Shown: one piece after another, positions 27,686-35,247 of the stretch
Layout of the letters: each line of letters opens with the position of its first letter
Position numbering within the stretch: the stretch's first letter is position 1
NCBI RefSeq assembly: GCF_028898845.1
Contig: NZ_CP118574.1
Coordinates: 4,127,001-4,191,000 of the forward strand
Source: Streptomyces sp. WZ-12
Lineage (GTDB): Bacteria > Actinomycetota > Actinomycetes > Streptomycetales > Streptomycetaceae
Direction of reading: 5' to 3'
Length of the DNA: 64,000 nt
The notes under the pieces: generated by a model
What the model saw: only the letters and a program-made list of their open reading frames with translations
What the model was told of the DNA's origin: nothing
Database searches by the model: none
Program-made: the position numbers and the translations under genes

Positions 27686-28168
27686 TCACATTTTGTTGAG
27701 CACCTTCCCCAGAGCATCCGTGACAATCGACCGCCAGCCGCCGCCCATGATGCGGTGCGCCTGCACCTGATACGGGTCGTCGGGGTCGAAGCCCTCGTGG
27801 ACGAGGAAGAGACGCGTGCCGCGCCCTTCGGGTTCCAAGGTCCAGGTGAGCGTCCAGTCGGCGCGGTTGCCCTGCCCCTCGTCGGCGTCCCGCCAACGCA
27901 GCCGCAGCATCCGCTCGGCCTCGAAGTCGACGACCTCGGCGACGACCGTGCCGGAGAAGTTGCTGTTCGGCCGGGGCAGCGTCCGCATCTCGTAGCGGTG
28001 GCCGATCGTCAGCCGGAAATCGCCGGGCATCATCCACTGGGCCAGCAACTCCGGCTCGGTCAGCGCCCGCCAGACCTTGGCGGGCGGGTGCGGCAGGAAG
28101 TGGTCGACGCGGAGCGTCGTCGCGTCCGCCGGATCGTCGTCGGGGGCCGGGAAGCCGTGCGTGGTCAT
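27686..28168 (-). CDS. SRPBCC (AHSA1-like) protein
   Basis: A 160-residue START-like fold protein: 'FLPHPPAKVWRALTEPELLA', 'WMMPGDFRLTIGHRYEMRT', 'LTWTLEPEGRGTRLFLVHEG' and a C-terminal helix 'MGGGWRSIVTDALGKVL'. Such proteins bind hydrophobic ligands or act as Aha1-type co-chaperones. Its ATG overlaps the stop of the ArsR gene (ATGA), so the pair is co-translated. ArsR-SRPBCC pairs are common, but neither the ligand nor the inducer is known. Confidence 0.9.
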   Translation of the reverse strand: MTTHGFPAPDDDPADATTLRVDHFLPHPPAKVWRALTEPELLAQWMMPGDFRLTIGHRYEMRTLPRPNSNFSGTVVAEVVDFEAERMLRLRWRDADEGQGNRADWTLTWTLEPEGRGTRLFLVHEGFDPDDPYQVQAHRIMGGGWRSIVTDALGKVLNKM

Positions 28169-28536
28169 TGCGCCTCTTCGTGGGGGATGCGGTCGAGCAG
28201 CTCGGCCAGGCCCGCCAACTTCGCGCGCCAGAACCGCTCATAGGGTCCGAGCCAGTCCTGCACCTCGCTCAGCGGCGCCGCCTCCAGGCGGTAGATCCGC
28301 TGCCGGCCGGCCCGCTGCTCGCTCACCAGGCCGGCCTGCCGCAACACCTTCAGGTGCTCGGACAGGCTCGGCCGGCTCATCGCGAAGTGCTCGGCCAGCC
28401 GCTGGACGGGTTGCGGTCCGTCGTCACGCAGCAGGCGGAGCACCTCGCGCCGGGTGGCGTTGGCGAGCGCCGCGAAGACCCGGTCCTGGTCCGGTTCGGA
28501 CAGGACGGCGCGCGGCGGTACGGGAGTGGCGTTCAC
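28165..28536 (-). CDS. ArsR family transcriptional repressor
   Basis: A 123-residue winged-helix repressor: 'VFAALANATRREVLRLLRDD', 'QRLAEHFAMSRPSLSEHLKV' (recognition helix) and 'EQRAGRQRIYRLEAAPLSEV'. There is no metal-binding Cys motif of the ELCVCDL kind, so it probably senses something other than arsenic or zinc. GTG 28536 lies directly at the expected transcription start of a promoter covered by two dyads, suggesting a leaderless, self-repressed transcript shared with the SRPBCC gene. Confidence 0.92.
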   Translation of the reverse strand: MNATPVPPRAVLSEPDQDRVFAALANATRREVLRLLRDDGPQPVQRLAEHFAMSRPSLSEHLKVLRQAGLVSEQRAGRQRIYRLEAAPLSEVQDWLGPYERFWRAKLAGLAELLDRIPHEEAQ

Positions 28537-28543
28537 ACCCGCA

Positions 28544-28592
28544 AAAATAGGTAGGAGTTTCCCTACGTGTCAAACGTAGGGAAACTCCTACC
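28544..28592 (-). promoter_or_regulatory. arsR promoter with double operator; also a possible rpsR terminator
   Basis: Reading the minus strand, TTGACA (28573-28568), an 18-base spacer and TATTTT (28549-28544) make a promoter ending just before the GTG at 28536. Two copies of a 16-bp dyad GTAGG-N6-CCTAC lie at 28551-28566 and 28576-28591 in opposite orientation, forming 19-bp perfect arms around GTCAA. One dyad fills the -35/-10 spacer. The same hairpin plus TATTTTT could end the rpsR transcript. Confidence 0.78.
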
Positions 28593-28645
28593 GGTCGCGA
28601 GGGGTGACGCCGGCTGCCGGGGGCGCCCCCTCGCGAGGCTTCAAC

Positions 28646-28882
28646 TCACCGCGAGGAGTACGGCAGCAGCGCCATCTCCCGGGCGTTCTTGATCGCGCGG
28701 GCCAACTGCCGCTGCTGCTGCGAGGTCACCCGGGTCACCCGGCGGCTGCGGATCTTGCCGCGGTCCGAGATGAACTTCCGCAGCAGGTCGGTGTCCTTGT
28801 AGTCGATATAAGTGATGCCGGCCGCGTCCAGCGGGTTGGGACGCGGCCCGGCCTTGCGGCGCGGGTCGTGGCGACGGGGCAT
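28646..28882 (-). CDS. rpsR: 30S ribosomal protein S18, zinc-independent paralogue
   Basis: A 78-residue S18: '[20 protein letters not shown]', '[20 protein letters not shown]' and '[15 protein letters not shown]'. There is no cysteine, the hallmark of the zinc-free (C-) form used when zinc is scarce. ATG 28882 is well supported. It is the last gene of the minus-strand group rpmG-rpmE-cobW-rpsR, 121 bases after cobW. Confidence 0.95.
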   Translation of the reverse strand: MPRRHDPRRKAGPRPNPLDAAGITYIDYKDTDLLRKFISDRGKIRSRRVTRVTSQQQRQLARAIKNAREMALLPYSSR

Positions 28883-29003
28883 GACGGGGCTTCCTTCTAC
28901 GGGTACTACGGGCGGAGGGGCCGGTTCCGGGCGGGAAGTCGGCCGGTTCCCGGGGGAGTTGGTGCGGGGCGCCGGGCGGGCGCCAGCACGAGGGGCGGGG
29001 GCG

Positions 29004-30152
29004 TCAGGGCACGGGGTCGAGCAGCTCGTCGAAGGCGGCCGGCAGGCTCTTCCAGGCCACCGGCCCGCCGGCGTACTCGGCGTCGGTGAGCAGACAGGAC
29101 TCCAACAGGTCGCGCAGCCCGTCGCGGTCCAGTCCGGGCGAGGTGAAGACCAGGTGCTGGCCGCGGTCCCCGTGCTCGGGGTGCCAGTCCAGCGCCGCGG
29201 CGGCCCGGCGCATCGGCGGCACCAGCTCCCAGGCCGCGTCCGGCAGCGCGGCCAGCCACGGCCCGGCGTTCTCCACGCACAGCGCCCCGCCCGCGGCGTC
29301 CCAGGACAGCAGCGTGTCCGGCCGGTCGGCCAACCAGAAGCGGCCCCGGCTGCGCGCCGCCGCACAGGTCAGGTCCTCCAGGGCCGCGTAGAGCCGCCCG
29401 GGGTGGAAGGGCCGGCCGCCGCGCCAGACGTAGGTGGCCACACCGGCCGCGTCGGCCTCCTGCGGCAGCAGCGCGCAGGCCGGGTGCTGCCGCAGCGCGG
29501 CCGCCTCCACGTCGAAGCCGGCCCTCGCGACGGCGGCCAACTCCGGGGAGTCCACGTCCACTTGACGGGCCATCGGGTGGAGCTGCGCCAGCAGCGCGCG
29601 GTCCGCCTCGTCCGCGGCCTCCTCCCCCGCGGCCAGCGCCAGCACCGAGGGGTACTCCAGCTGGCGCGCCCAGGTGTCGGCGACCGTGCGCTGGTCGGAG
29701 GCGGCGGCCGCCAGGCCGGCCTCGGCCAGGTCGTCGCCGTTGGCGAGGTAGGGCAGCAGCAGCGCCGGATCGACCGCCGTCAGCACCCCGGTCAGCGCCA
29801 GCCGCTCGCTCCCGCACGCCGTGACCACCTCGGCCATCGCCTTCGGCTCGACCGAGTCCCACAGCTCGACGATCGCCAGCCGGCAGGTCCGGCCCGCGGC
29901 CAGCCGCTCCAGCTCGGGGACGAGGTCCTCGCGCAGCGCACAGCAGGCGCAGTCGTTGACCAGCGGCGCCTCGCCGGTGTCCAGCATGCCGCCGGCGTCC
30001 CGGACGGTGCGGCGCACCGTGCCGTCGGCCGCCGAGGCCAGGTCGTGGTGGAGGGCGACGCTGCCGGGGACGGTCCGCAGCAGCCGCTCGACGACGGCCC
30101 GCCGGGCGTCCGCGTGCAACCCGCCCACCAGCACGACGCTCAGCCGCTCCAT
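29004..30152 (-). CDS. CobW/COG0523-type protein with degenerate P-loop
   Basis: 382 residues placed in a zinc-starvation operon, where COG0523 GTPases usually act as zinc chaperones. The metal motif CxCC is present in '[19 protein letters not shown]' near residue 68, and the C-terminal CobW_C domain shows '[12 protein letters not shown]' and '[13 protein letters not shown]'. The N-terminal P-loop is not: '[20 protein letters not shown]' stands where GxxGxGKT is expected, with no lysine. It may therefore not hydrolyse GTP. The ATG overlaps the rpmE stop by one base. Confidence 0.85.
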   Translation of the reverse strand: MERLSVVLVGGLHADARRAVVERLLRTVPGSVALHHDLASAADGTVRRTVRDAGGMLDTGEAPLVNDCACCALREDLVPELERLAAGRTCRLAIVELWDSVEPKAMAEVVTACGSERLALTGVLTAVDPALLLPYLANGDDLAEAGLAAAASDQRTVADTWARQLEYPSVLALAAGEEAADEADRALLAQLHPMARQVDVDSPELAAVARAGFDVEAAALRQHPACALLPQEADAAGVATYVWRGGRPFHPGRLYAALEDLTCAAARSRGRFWLADRPDTLLSWDAAGGALCVENAGPWLAALPDAAWELVPPMRRAAAALDWHPEHGDRGQHLVFTSPGLDRDGLRDLLESCLLTDAEYAGGPVAWKSLPAAFDELLDPVP

Positions 30153-30406
30153 CAGCGGGCCCCGCGCTTGCCGTACCGGCGCTCGAACCGCTCGACCCGG
30201 CCGGCGGTGTCCAGCACCCGGGCGGTGCCCGTGTAGAAGGGGTGGCTCGCCGAGGAGATCTCGACGTCGACGACGGGATAGGTGCGGCCGTCCTCCCACT
30301 CGATCGTCTTGTCGCTCGTCATCGTCGAGCGGGTCAGGAAGGCGAAGTCCCCGGCCCGGTCGCGGAAGACGACGGGCCCGTACGGGGGGTGGATTCCGTG
30401 CTGCAT
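30152..30406 (-). CDS. rpmE2: 50S ribosomal protein L31 type B, zinc-independent
   Basis: An 84-residue L31 type B: '[20 protein letters not shown]', '[20 protein letters not shown]', '[19 protein letters not shown]'. It lacks the CxxC zinc ribbon of type A L31. In S. coelicolor the equivalent gene is repressed by Zur. It lies six bases after rpmG and overlaps cobW, inside one operon. Confidence 0.95.
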   Translation of the reverse strand: MQHGIHPPYGPVVFRDRAGDFAFLTRSTMTSDKTIEWEDGRTYPVVDVEISSASHPFYTGTARVLDTAGRVERFERRYGKRGAR

Positions 30407-30412
30407 CGGACC

Positions 30413-30577
30413 TCAGCGCTCCTCTCGGAAGGTGACGTGCCGACCGACGACCGGGTCGTACTTGCGCAGTTGCAGGCGGTCGGGGTCGTTACGGCGGTTC
30501 TTGCGGGTCACGTAGGTGTAGCCGGTGCCGGCGGTGGACCGGAGCTTGACGACCGGGCGTAGTTCGTTGCGGGCCAT
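30413..30577 (-). CDS. rpmG: 50S ribosomal protein L33, zinc-independent paralogue
   Basis: A 54-residue L33: '[20 protein letters not shown]', '[20 protein letters not shown]', '[14 protein letters not shown]'. No cysteines, hence the C- form. ATG 30577 begins the conserved MARNE; the in-frame ATG 18 bases upstream would lie on the promoter. The -10 box TATACT ends eight bases before the ATG, so the mRNA is probably leaderless. First gene of the minus-strand operon. Confidence 0.95.
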   Translation of the reverse strand: MARNELRPVVKLRSTAGTGYTYVTRKNRRNDPDRLQLRKYDPVVGRHVTFREER

Positions 30578-30584
30578 GCAGGGT

Positions 30585-30613
30585 AGTATACGCAAATGGT
30601 TTCCATTTTCAAT
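30585..30613. promoter_or_regulatory. Candidate Zur box and divergent promoter
   Basis: On the minus strand TTGAAA (30612-30607), a 16-base spacer and TATACT (30590-30585) form the rpmG promoter. Overlapping the -35 is TGAAAATGGAAACCA (30611-30597), whose left half matches the Streptomyces Zur consensus as I recall it (TGAAAATGATTTTCA); the right half is weaker. The site is shared with rpmB on the other strand, whose start has AGGAGG at 30637-30642. Confidence 0.7.
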
Positions 30614-30651
30614 AAGGCCCCAGAGGCCCCGACCGTAGGAGGCACCGCACC

Positions 30652-30888
30652 GTGTCCGCCCACTGCCAACTGACCGGCCGCAAGCCGGGCTTCGGCAAGA
30701 CCGTCTCCCACTCGCACCGGCGCACCCCGCGCCGCTTCGACCCCAACGTCCACCGCAAGCGCTACTGGCTCCCGAGCGAGGGCCGCCACGTCCGGCTGAC
30801 CCTGAGCACCAAGGCGATCAAGACCGTCGACACGATCGGCATCGAGGCCGCCGTCGCCCGCATCCGCGCCCGAGGGGAGAAGGTCTGA
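30652..30888 (+). CDS. rpmB: 50S ribosomal protein L28, zinc-independent paralogue
   Basis: A 78-residue L28: '[20 protein letters not shown]', '[20 protein letters not shown]', '[16 protein letters not shown]'. Only one cysteine remains, so the zinc site is absent. GTG 30652 follows AGGAGG by nine bases. Its stop overlaps the rpsN start by one base, and it diverges from rpmG over the candidate Zur box. Confidence 0.94.
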   Translation: MSAHCQLTGRKPGFGKTVSHSHRRTPRRFDPNVHRKRYWLPSEGRHVRLTLSTKAIKTVDTIGIEAAVARIRARGEKV

Positions 30889-31193
30889 TGGCCAAGAAGA
30901 GCAAGATCGCGAAGAACGAGCGGCGCCGCGCCACGGTCGCCCGCTACGCCGCCCGCCGGGCCGCCCTCAAGGCCGTCATCCGCGACCCGCGCGCCTCCAA
31001 CGGGGAGCGCGTCGCGGCCCAACAGGAGCTCGCCCGCCAGCCGCGGGACGCCAGCGCCACCCGGGTCCGCAACCGCGACAGCGTCGACGGCCGCCCGCGC
31101 GGCTACTTCCGCGCCTTCGGCCTCTCCCGGGTCAACCTGCGCGACCAGGCCCACAAGGGCTATCTGCCGGGCGTCACCAAGTCGAGCTGGTAG
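30888..31193 (+). CDS. rpsN: 30S ribosomal protein S14, zinc-independent paralogue
   Basis: A 101-residue S14 of the long, cysteine-free type: '[20 protein letters not shown]', '[20 protein letters not shown]', '[20 protein letters not shown]'. The short type carries four zinc cysteines; this one has none. It is translationally coupled to rpmB and followed by a strong hairpin. Confidence 0.96.
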   Translation: MAKKSKIAKNERRRATVARYAARRAALKAVIRDPRASNGERVAAQQELARQPRDASATRVRNRDSVDGRPRGYFRAFGLSRVNLRDQAHKGYLPGVTKSSW

Positions 31194-31199
31194 CCCCCG

Positions 31200-31245
31200 C
31201 CCGGCCGCCCGTCCCAGGGCTTGACCCCTGGGGCGGGCGGCCGGG
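31200..31245 (+). terminator. Terminator of rpmB-rpsN
   Basis: A 20-bp stem with one T-G pair (31200-31219 / 31226-31245) and a six-base loop CTTGAC, starting six bases after the rpsN stop. Confidence 0.88.
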
Positions 31246-31304
31246 AGGCTCGGGTCATACTGGACAGAACCTCCGCAGGCACCCCGACGAAAGCGAGAGC
31301 GCCC

Positions 31305-31517
31305 ATGCTGCGCAACGCCCTGGAGCCTTGGCACCTCATCCTGATCGTGGTCGCCCTCGTCCTGGTCTTCGGATCCAAGAAGCTCCCCGACATGGCGCGC
31401 GGCCTCGGCCGCTCGATGCGCATCCTCAAGTCGGAGGCCAAGGCCCTCAAGGACGAGCGCACCACCGAGGCCACCGCCCCGGCCGCCGCCCCCAACGAGC
31501 AGCCCGCCGGCCGCTGA
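31305..31517 (+). CDS. tatA: TatA/TatE-like twin-arginine translocase subunit
   Basis: A 70-residue protein with one N-terminal helix '[20 protein letters not shown]' followed by an amphipathic helix '[20 protein letters not shown]' and a polar Ala/Pro tail. The FG-K-LP motif at the hinge is the TatA signature. It is far from tatC, so it may be a second TatA/TatE. ATG 31305 gives the usual N-terminus. Its own promoter should lie in the 60 bases after the rpsN terminator. Confidence 0.88.
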   Translation: MLRNALEPWHLILIVVALVLVFGSKKLPDMARGLGRSMRILKSEAKALKDERTTEATAPAAAPNEQPAGR

Positions 31518-31536
31518 CCCGACCGGCCCCGGCCGC

Positions 31537-32382
31537 TCAGCTGTCGCCGCCCTCGTCGATCAGCCGCCGCACCTCGCGGTCGACCAGCCCCAGCCGGGCC
31601 TCCGCGACCAGCGGCACCGCGCGCCGCTGCCGGCGCGCCTCGGACGGGTCGATCTCCACGGTGACCAGCGCCGGCTCCCACTTGGGCGCCTGCGCCACCA
31701 CCGCGCCCCGCGGGTCCACCACCCGTGAACCGCCCCAGAACGCGGCCCCGTGCTCGTTGCCGACCCGGTTGACGAAGACCACCCAGCACTGCAGCATCCG
31801 CGCCGTATAGGACAGCAGGGTGTCCCAGTACAACCCGGTGTCCATCGCCTCCGGGTCCAGGCTCGCCGCGCTGTTGGTCGGCACGAACAGCACCTCGGCC
31901 CCGTCCTGCACCGCCAGCCACGGCAGCACCGGCTGCCAGGCGTCGTTGCACACCAGCGTCGCCCCCCGCCCCCTGTTGGGCGACTTCGACAGGTCGTACG
32001 CGCGCAGCGACTGCCCCGGGCTGACGTGCTTGCGCTCCTCCCAGGCCAGGTAGTTGGGCAGGTAGAGCTTGCGGTGCGCATGCAGCAGCGCACCGTCCCC
32101 GTAGTACGCGGACGTGTTGTACGCGCGCAGACTGGTGTGCTCGTGGAAGCCGACCAGCACGTCCGGCCCCAAGGTGCTCAACTCCCGCAACCGGGGATCG
32201 CTCACCTCGATGGACTCGTCCCGCTTCAACGCCCCCAAGTGGTAGCCGTGCAGGCTGAGTTCGGGGAACACCACGAGATCCGCGCCGTGCGCCACCGCCT
32301 GTTCGATCTGCTCCCGAGCGATCCGGAGGTTCTCCGGCACGTCCCCCAGCACGCAGTCCGTCTGCGCCAGCGCGATGAGCAT
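31537..32382 (-). CDS. Carbon-nitrogen hydrolase (nitrilase superfamily)
   Basis: A 281-residue amidase/nitrilase-fold enzyme with the Glu-Lys-Cys triad: Glu in 'LVVFPELSLHGYHLG', Lys in 'HRKLYLPNYLAWEERK', Cys in 'ATLVCNDAWQPVLPW'. The N-terminal 'IALAQTDCVLGDVPENL' is typical. Substrates in this family range from amides to carbamoyl compounds; none can be assigned. It converges with tatA, 19 bases apart, and is monocistronic. Confidence 0.92.
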   Translation of the reverse strand: MLIALAQTDCVLGDVPENLRIAREQIEQAVAHGADLVVFPELSLHGYHLGALKRDESIEVSDPRLRELSTLGPDVLVGFHEHTSLRAYNTSAYYGDGALLHAHRKLYLPNYLAWEERKHVSPGQSLRAYDLSKSPNRGRGATLVCNDAWQPVLPWLAVQDGAEVLFVPTNSAASLDPEAMDTGLYWDTLLSYTARMLQCWVVFVNRVGNEHGAAFWGGSRVVDPRGAVVAQAPKWEPALVTVEIDPSEARRQRRAVPLVAEARLGLVDREVRRLIDEGGDS

Positions 32383-32754
32383 GGCCCCACTCCCCCTAGG
32401 TTAATTACGCCTCATAGGCTTTACGGCCTTTCTCCGGATTCTTCCCCAAAGATCCCGTTAAGACGCATCCCACCAACGAGCGAAAGAACGATCCTTCCCG
32501 TGCCGAGCGCCGTCACCACGCGTTGATCCGCACGATCCGTCGTGCCCCCGGGCGGCTCCCAGCCGCAGCGCCTCCCGGCCGTGCCGCACGACGGCCACGG
32601 TCGGGCCGCCGGCGCGCACGGCGCCGCCCCGACCGGGAGGCCGGCCGAGCGGCCCACCGCATCCGCTCGGCCGGCCACCGACCCCTTAGGGCCTGTCCGA
32701 CGGGTCAGGGTCGGACAGGCCCTTAAGGACATCGCCGGCCCTTGGGGCCAGCGG
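32383..32754. other. Gap between the nitrilase gene and the surface-protein island
   Basis: 372 bases with no gene. The left part (32390-32470) is A+T-richer and should contain the nitrilase promoter. At 32688-32723 lies a 13-bp perfect stem (AGGGCCTGTCCGA arm, ten-base loop), 32 bases past the long chaplin stop and well placed as its terminator. Confidence 0.65.
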
Positions 32755-33309
32755 TCACACCCGACGCTTGTGGGCCCGGCGCAACAGCACCGCTCCACCG
32801 AGCAACAGCCCACCGCCCACACCGGCCGCCAACCCCAGCCGCTCCGCCCCGCTGGACGCCAGCAGCGCCTCCCCCGCCGACTTTCCGGCCCGCGCCACCT
32901 CCCGCATCCGCGGATCGTGCCCGGGACGCGCCTGCGCGCCCTGCTGGGCGCCCTGCGCGGGCGGGGCCGACCGCGGCTTCCGGCGCGGCTCCGGAGCGGC
33001 CCCGTGCGACGCCGCAGCGGCCCCGTGCTCCGCGACCGGCGGCGGGGCGACCAACGGCGGTCGGGGCGCCGCACCGTTGCCGCACCCGTTGCCCATGGCG
33101 GGGTTCAACAGCGCCACTCCGTCAACCGAGTTGCCGCACGCGTTCACCGGAGCGTTCAGCCCCACCTTGACGGTGTTCCCGGACAGCACCCCGGCCGAGC
33201 CCGCGGCGCCCCCCGCCGCGCCGGCGTCCGCGAACACCGGACCGGTGCCCGCCCCCAACACGGTTGACGTCGCCGCAACGAGCACGCATGTCTTCAGGCT
33301 CTGTCGCAT
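32755..33309 (-). CDS. Long chaplin with one chaplin domain and a C-terminal anchor
   Basis: 184 residues. Signal peptide 'TCVLVAATSTVLGAGTGPVF' with cleavage near residue 28, then one chaplin domain at about 40-76 ('LSGNTVKVGLNAPVNACGNS', 'VALLNPAMGNGCGN') with two cysteines. A Pro/Ala/Gln-rich spacer of about 65 residues follows. The end is 'LLASSG', a helix 'LGLAAGVGGGLLLGGAVLL' and 'RRAHKRRV', like a sortase signal. Chaplins coat aerial hyphae. Known long chaplins (ChpA-C) have two chaplin domains and LAxTG; this has one domain and a degenerate motif. Confidence 0.88.
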   Translation of the reverse strand: MRQSLKTCVLVAATSTVLGAGTGPVFADAGAAGGAAGSAGVLSGNTVKVGLNAPVNACGNSVDGVALLNPAMGNGCGNGAAPRPPLVAPPPVAEHGAAAASHGAAPEPRRKPRSAPPAQGAQQGAQARPGHDPRMREVARAGKSAGEALLASSGAERLGLAAGVGGGLLLGGAVLLRRAHKRRV

Positions 33310-33372
33310 GTCTCCTCACTCCGCAGTCCTCAGCGGCGGGCGCAACGCCCGCACCCCCGTGGCGCTCACACG

Positions 33373-33413
33373 ACCGGGCGGCCGGCAGCGCAAGCGCCCG
33401 CCGGCCGCCCGGT
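33373..33413 (-). terminator. Terminator of the first rodlin gene
   Basis: A perfect 14-bp stem (ACCGGGCGGCCGGC arm, 33373-33386 / 33400-33413) with a 13-base loop, 35 bases past the rodlin stop and 63 bases before the long chaplin start. Confidence 0.85.
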
Positions 33414-33448
33414 ACTGCAAGCGGTATATCGACCGAGGCCGATGGCCG

Positions 33449-33856
33449 TCAGCGGTTCTTGACGCCGTTGGCCGAGAAGACCGGGATGTCGGACAGGATG
33501 TGCGACAGCGCCTCATCACCCTTGGCCTGCGTCGAGTTCTTGGCGCACTGCTGGTTCTGCGGCGAGGACAGGATCGGAATGTCCTCGACGCCGACGTTGA
33601 TCGCGGCGAGCACGGACTGGACCTCGCCCTTGGCCGGAAGCCCGACGCAGAAGTCGTTCAGGGTGCCGCTGGCCAGCCCGAGCTGGGTGCTGAGCTTGCC
33701 GTGCGTGGTGGAGTTGCCGTACACGGACTTCGAACCGTTGCCGTTGACGGTGCTGGTGCCGTCCGTGTTGCCGGTCGCCAGGGCCTCTGGAGCCGCCGCG
33801 GCCGAAATCCCGACGAGCGAAACCGCGAGCGTCGCAGCCGCCATCATCTTCTTCAT
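33449..33856 (-). CDS. Rodlin (RdlA/RdlB family), copy 1
   Basis: 135 residues with a signal peptide 'MAAATLAVSLVGISAAAAPEA' region and a mature part with rodlin hallmarks: 'TSTVNGNGSKSVYGNSTTHG', 'INVGVEDIPILSSPQNQQCA', 'NSTQAKGDEALSHILSDIPV'. Two cysteines are kept (70 and 104). Rodlins organise chaplin fibrils into rodlets on spores and hyphae. ATG 33856. It differs most from the other two copies (Val-Phe-Ser-Ala-Asn-Gly-Val-Lys end). Confidence 0.93.
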   Translation of the reverse strand: MKKMMAAATLAVSLVGISAAAAPEALATGNTDGTSTVNGNGSKSVYGNSTTHGKLSTQLGLASGTLNDFCVGLPAKGEVQSVLAAINVGVEDIPILSSPQNQQCAKNSTQAKGDEALSHILSDIPVFSANGVKNR

Positions 33857-34192
33857 CGCGCTAAACCCTTCAGGAGAAGGAACTCCCGGACAAGGGAGCC
33901 CTGTTTGAACAACAGGCCACAGGCGCCCGAGTTCCGCACCATCACCCAAATAGATGGCGATCAGATCCCGAAGGAGCCCACAGCACACCACGTGGCCCGG
34001 GAAACCGCGAAAAGGCTTCCCGGGCCTGTGCTCATTTCCGGCCGCCATGTCAATGCCCTGGCAACCCCATCAATCTCGCAAGGGCATTGACATGCGTCCC
34101 TCCACACACCATTCCTAACGATTACCGGGAGCCAACAACGGTCACGGGCGAATAACAATTCCCGGGCCCGGATGGATGGCGAAAACGAAAAA
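33857..34192. promoter_or_regulatory. Upstream region of rodlin 1 with a 14-bp inverted repeat
   Basis: 336 bases without a gene. It holds a perfect 14-bp inverted repeat CATGTCAATGCCCT / AGGGCATTGACATG (34046-34059 and 34081-34094, 21-base spacer), each arm carrying a TTGACA in opposite directions. A second 10-bp dyad GGCCCGGGAA / TTCCCGGGCC lies at 33994-34026. These lie 140-240 bases upstream of the rodlin start. Confidence 0.55.
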
Positions 34193-34227
34193 CCGGGCCG
34201 CCCGGAAGGGAATTCCGGGCGGCCCGG
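34193..34227 (-). terminator. Terminator of the second rodlin gene
   Basis: A perfect 15-bp stem (CCGGGCCGCCCGGAA arm, 34193-34207 / 34213-34227) with a five-base loop, 16 bases past the stop. On the minus strand it is followed by TTTTTCGTTTTC. Confidence 0.92.
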
Positions 34228-34243
34228 GGCGCCACTGGTCGGG

Positions 34244-34657
34244 TCAGCGGTTGTGCTTCCCGTTCCCGGAGAAGATCGGGATGTCGTCCAGGATGTGCGA
34301 CAGCGCCTCATCACCCTTGGCCTGGGTGGAGTTCTCGGTGCACTGCTGGTTCTGCGGCGAGGACAGGATCGGAATGTCCTGGACACCAACGTTGACCAGA
34401 GCGACCAGGGACTGGACGTCACCCTTCAGCGGAAGAGCGACACAGGGCTTGTTGAGCGAGCCCTGGATCAGGCCGATCTGCGGGCTCATGTACCCGTAGG
34501 TCGTGGAGTTCCCGTAGATCTGCTTGGAACCGTTTCCGTTGACGGACGACGTGCCGTGGTGGTGGTTAGCCGTGGCCATCGCCTGGGGAGCGGCGGCTGC
34601 GGCCACCCCGACAATGGACGCAGCCGCGGCTGCGGTTGCCAGAGCCTTCTTGATCAT
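34244..34657 (-). CDS. Rodlin, copy 2
   Basis: 137 residues. Signal peptide 'ATAAAAASIVGVAAAAAPQA' with an AMA-type cleavage site near residue 29, then 'HHHGTSSVNGNGSKQIYGNS', 'VNVGVQDIPILSSPQNQQCT' and 'LSHILDDIPIFSGNGKHNR'. It keeps the two cysteines. A 122-bp stretch at the 3' half (34274-34395) is identical to rodlin 3. ATG 34657. The 290 bases upstream carry no gene and should contain its promoter. Confidence 0.94.
   Translation of the reverse strand: MIKKALATAAAAASIVGVAAAAAPQAMATANHHHGTSSVNGNGSKQIYGNSTTYGYMSPQIGLIQGSLNKPCVALPLKGDVQSLVALVNVGVQDIPILSSPQNQQCTENSTQAKGDEALSHILDDIPIFSGNGKHNR
34274..34395. repeat. 122-bp identical tract shared by rodlins 2 and 3 (copy 1 of 2)
   Basis: Positions 34274-34395 are identical base for base to 36141-36262 (offset 1867). 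The tract encodes the conserved C-terminal part ending in DDIPI. The rest of the two genes differs at many silent sites, so this looks like recent gene conversion. Confidence 0.9.
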
Positions 34658-34947
34658 TGTCGATCCTTCGTGTTTCGGGATGCCCCTGGGTCGGCAGTCT
34701 GACCAACCCACAAGGGCGCATTCGGTTGTGCTCATTCACTTGAATGAGCCGGCACCCTGATCTTTCTTGCTCCGATCAGGTATCCCGTCCGGAAGACGCA
34801 CGGCCGTGATCCACCATCCGGACCGCCCAACTGAACGCCGAAAACCGTTAGTTGGCACGTTTGCGATCCGGCGGCTGAGGCTTCACACGGCCGTGCCGAC
34901 CTCCGCGGGCGATCCCGTGGGACAGAAGAAGACGCCGCCCTGACCCG

Positions 34948-35247
34948 CTACTTGCGGAGCGGCCGACCGCCCAGCAGCGGGACCTCCTTAGTGGCCCCCG
35001 TGGCGCCACGAAGAAGCTGCTTGGGGTGCCCGACGGTCTTCTCCGCACCCCGGACGGTGTTGACCAGCGGCGTGACCTGGCGGCTGTCCAACTGCTTGTT
35101 GTTCAACGCGTCCATCAGCCCGCCGTTGAGGCTCATGTTCGGAGAGGTCGTGTGGTGCGAACCGGCTTCGACAGCGAAAGCGGGCACCGCCGCGCCCAGC
35201 GCCATGACAGAACCGGCAACAGCCGCGGCAGACTTCGCGTACTTCAC
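34948..35247 (-). CDS. Small secreted protein of unknown function in the chaplin/rodlin island
   Basis: 99 residues. I do not recognise the mature part. The leader 'SAAAVAGSVMALGAAVPAFA' closely resembles that of the neighbouring short chaplin (both begin with KYAK and end PAFA). The mature chain has no cysteine and no chaplin or rodlin motif: 'SPNMSLNGGLMDALNNKQLD', 'SRQVTPLVNTVRGAEKTVGH', and a basic end 'EVPLLGGRPLRK'. The GTG 35247 start fits the leader. Co-localisation suggests a role at the hyphal surface; this is inference. Confidence 0.8.
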   Translation of the reverse strand: MKYAKSAAAVAGSVMALGAAVPAFAVEAGSHHTTSPNMSLNGGLMDALNNKQLDSRQVTPLVNTVRGAEKTVGHPKQLLRGATGATKEVPLLGGRPLRK

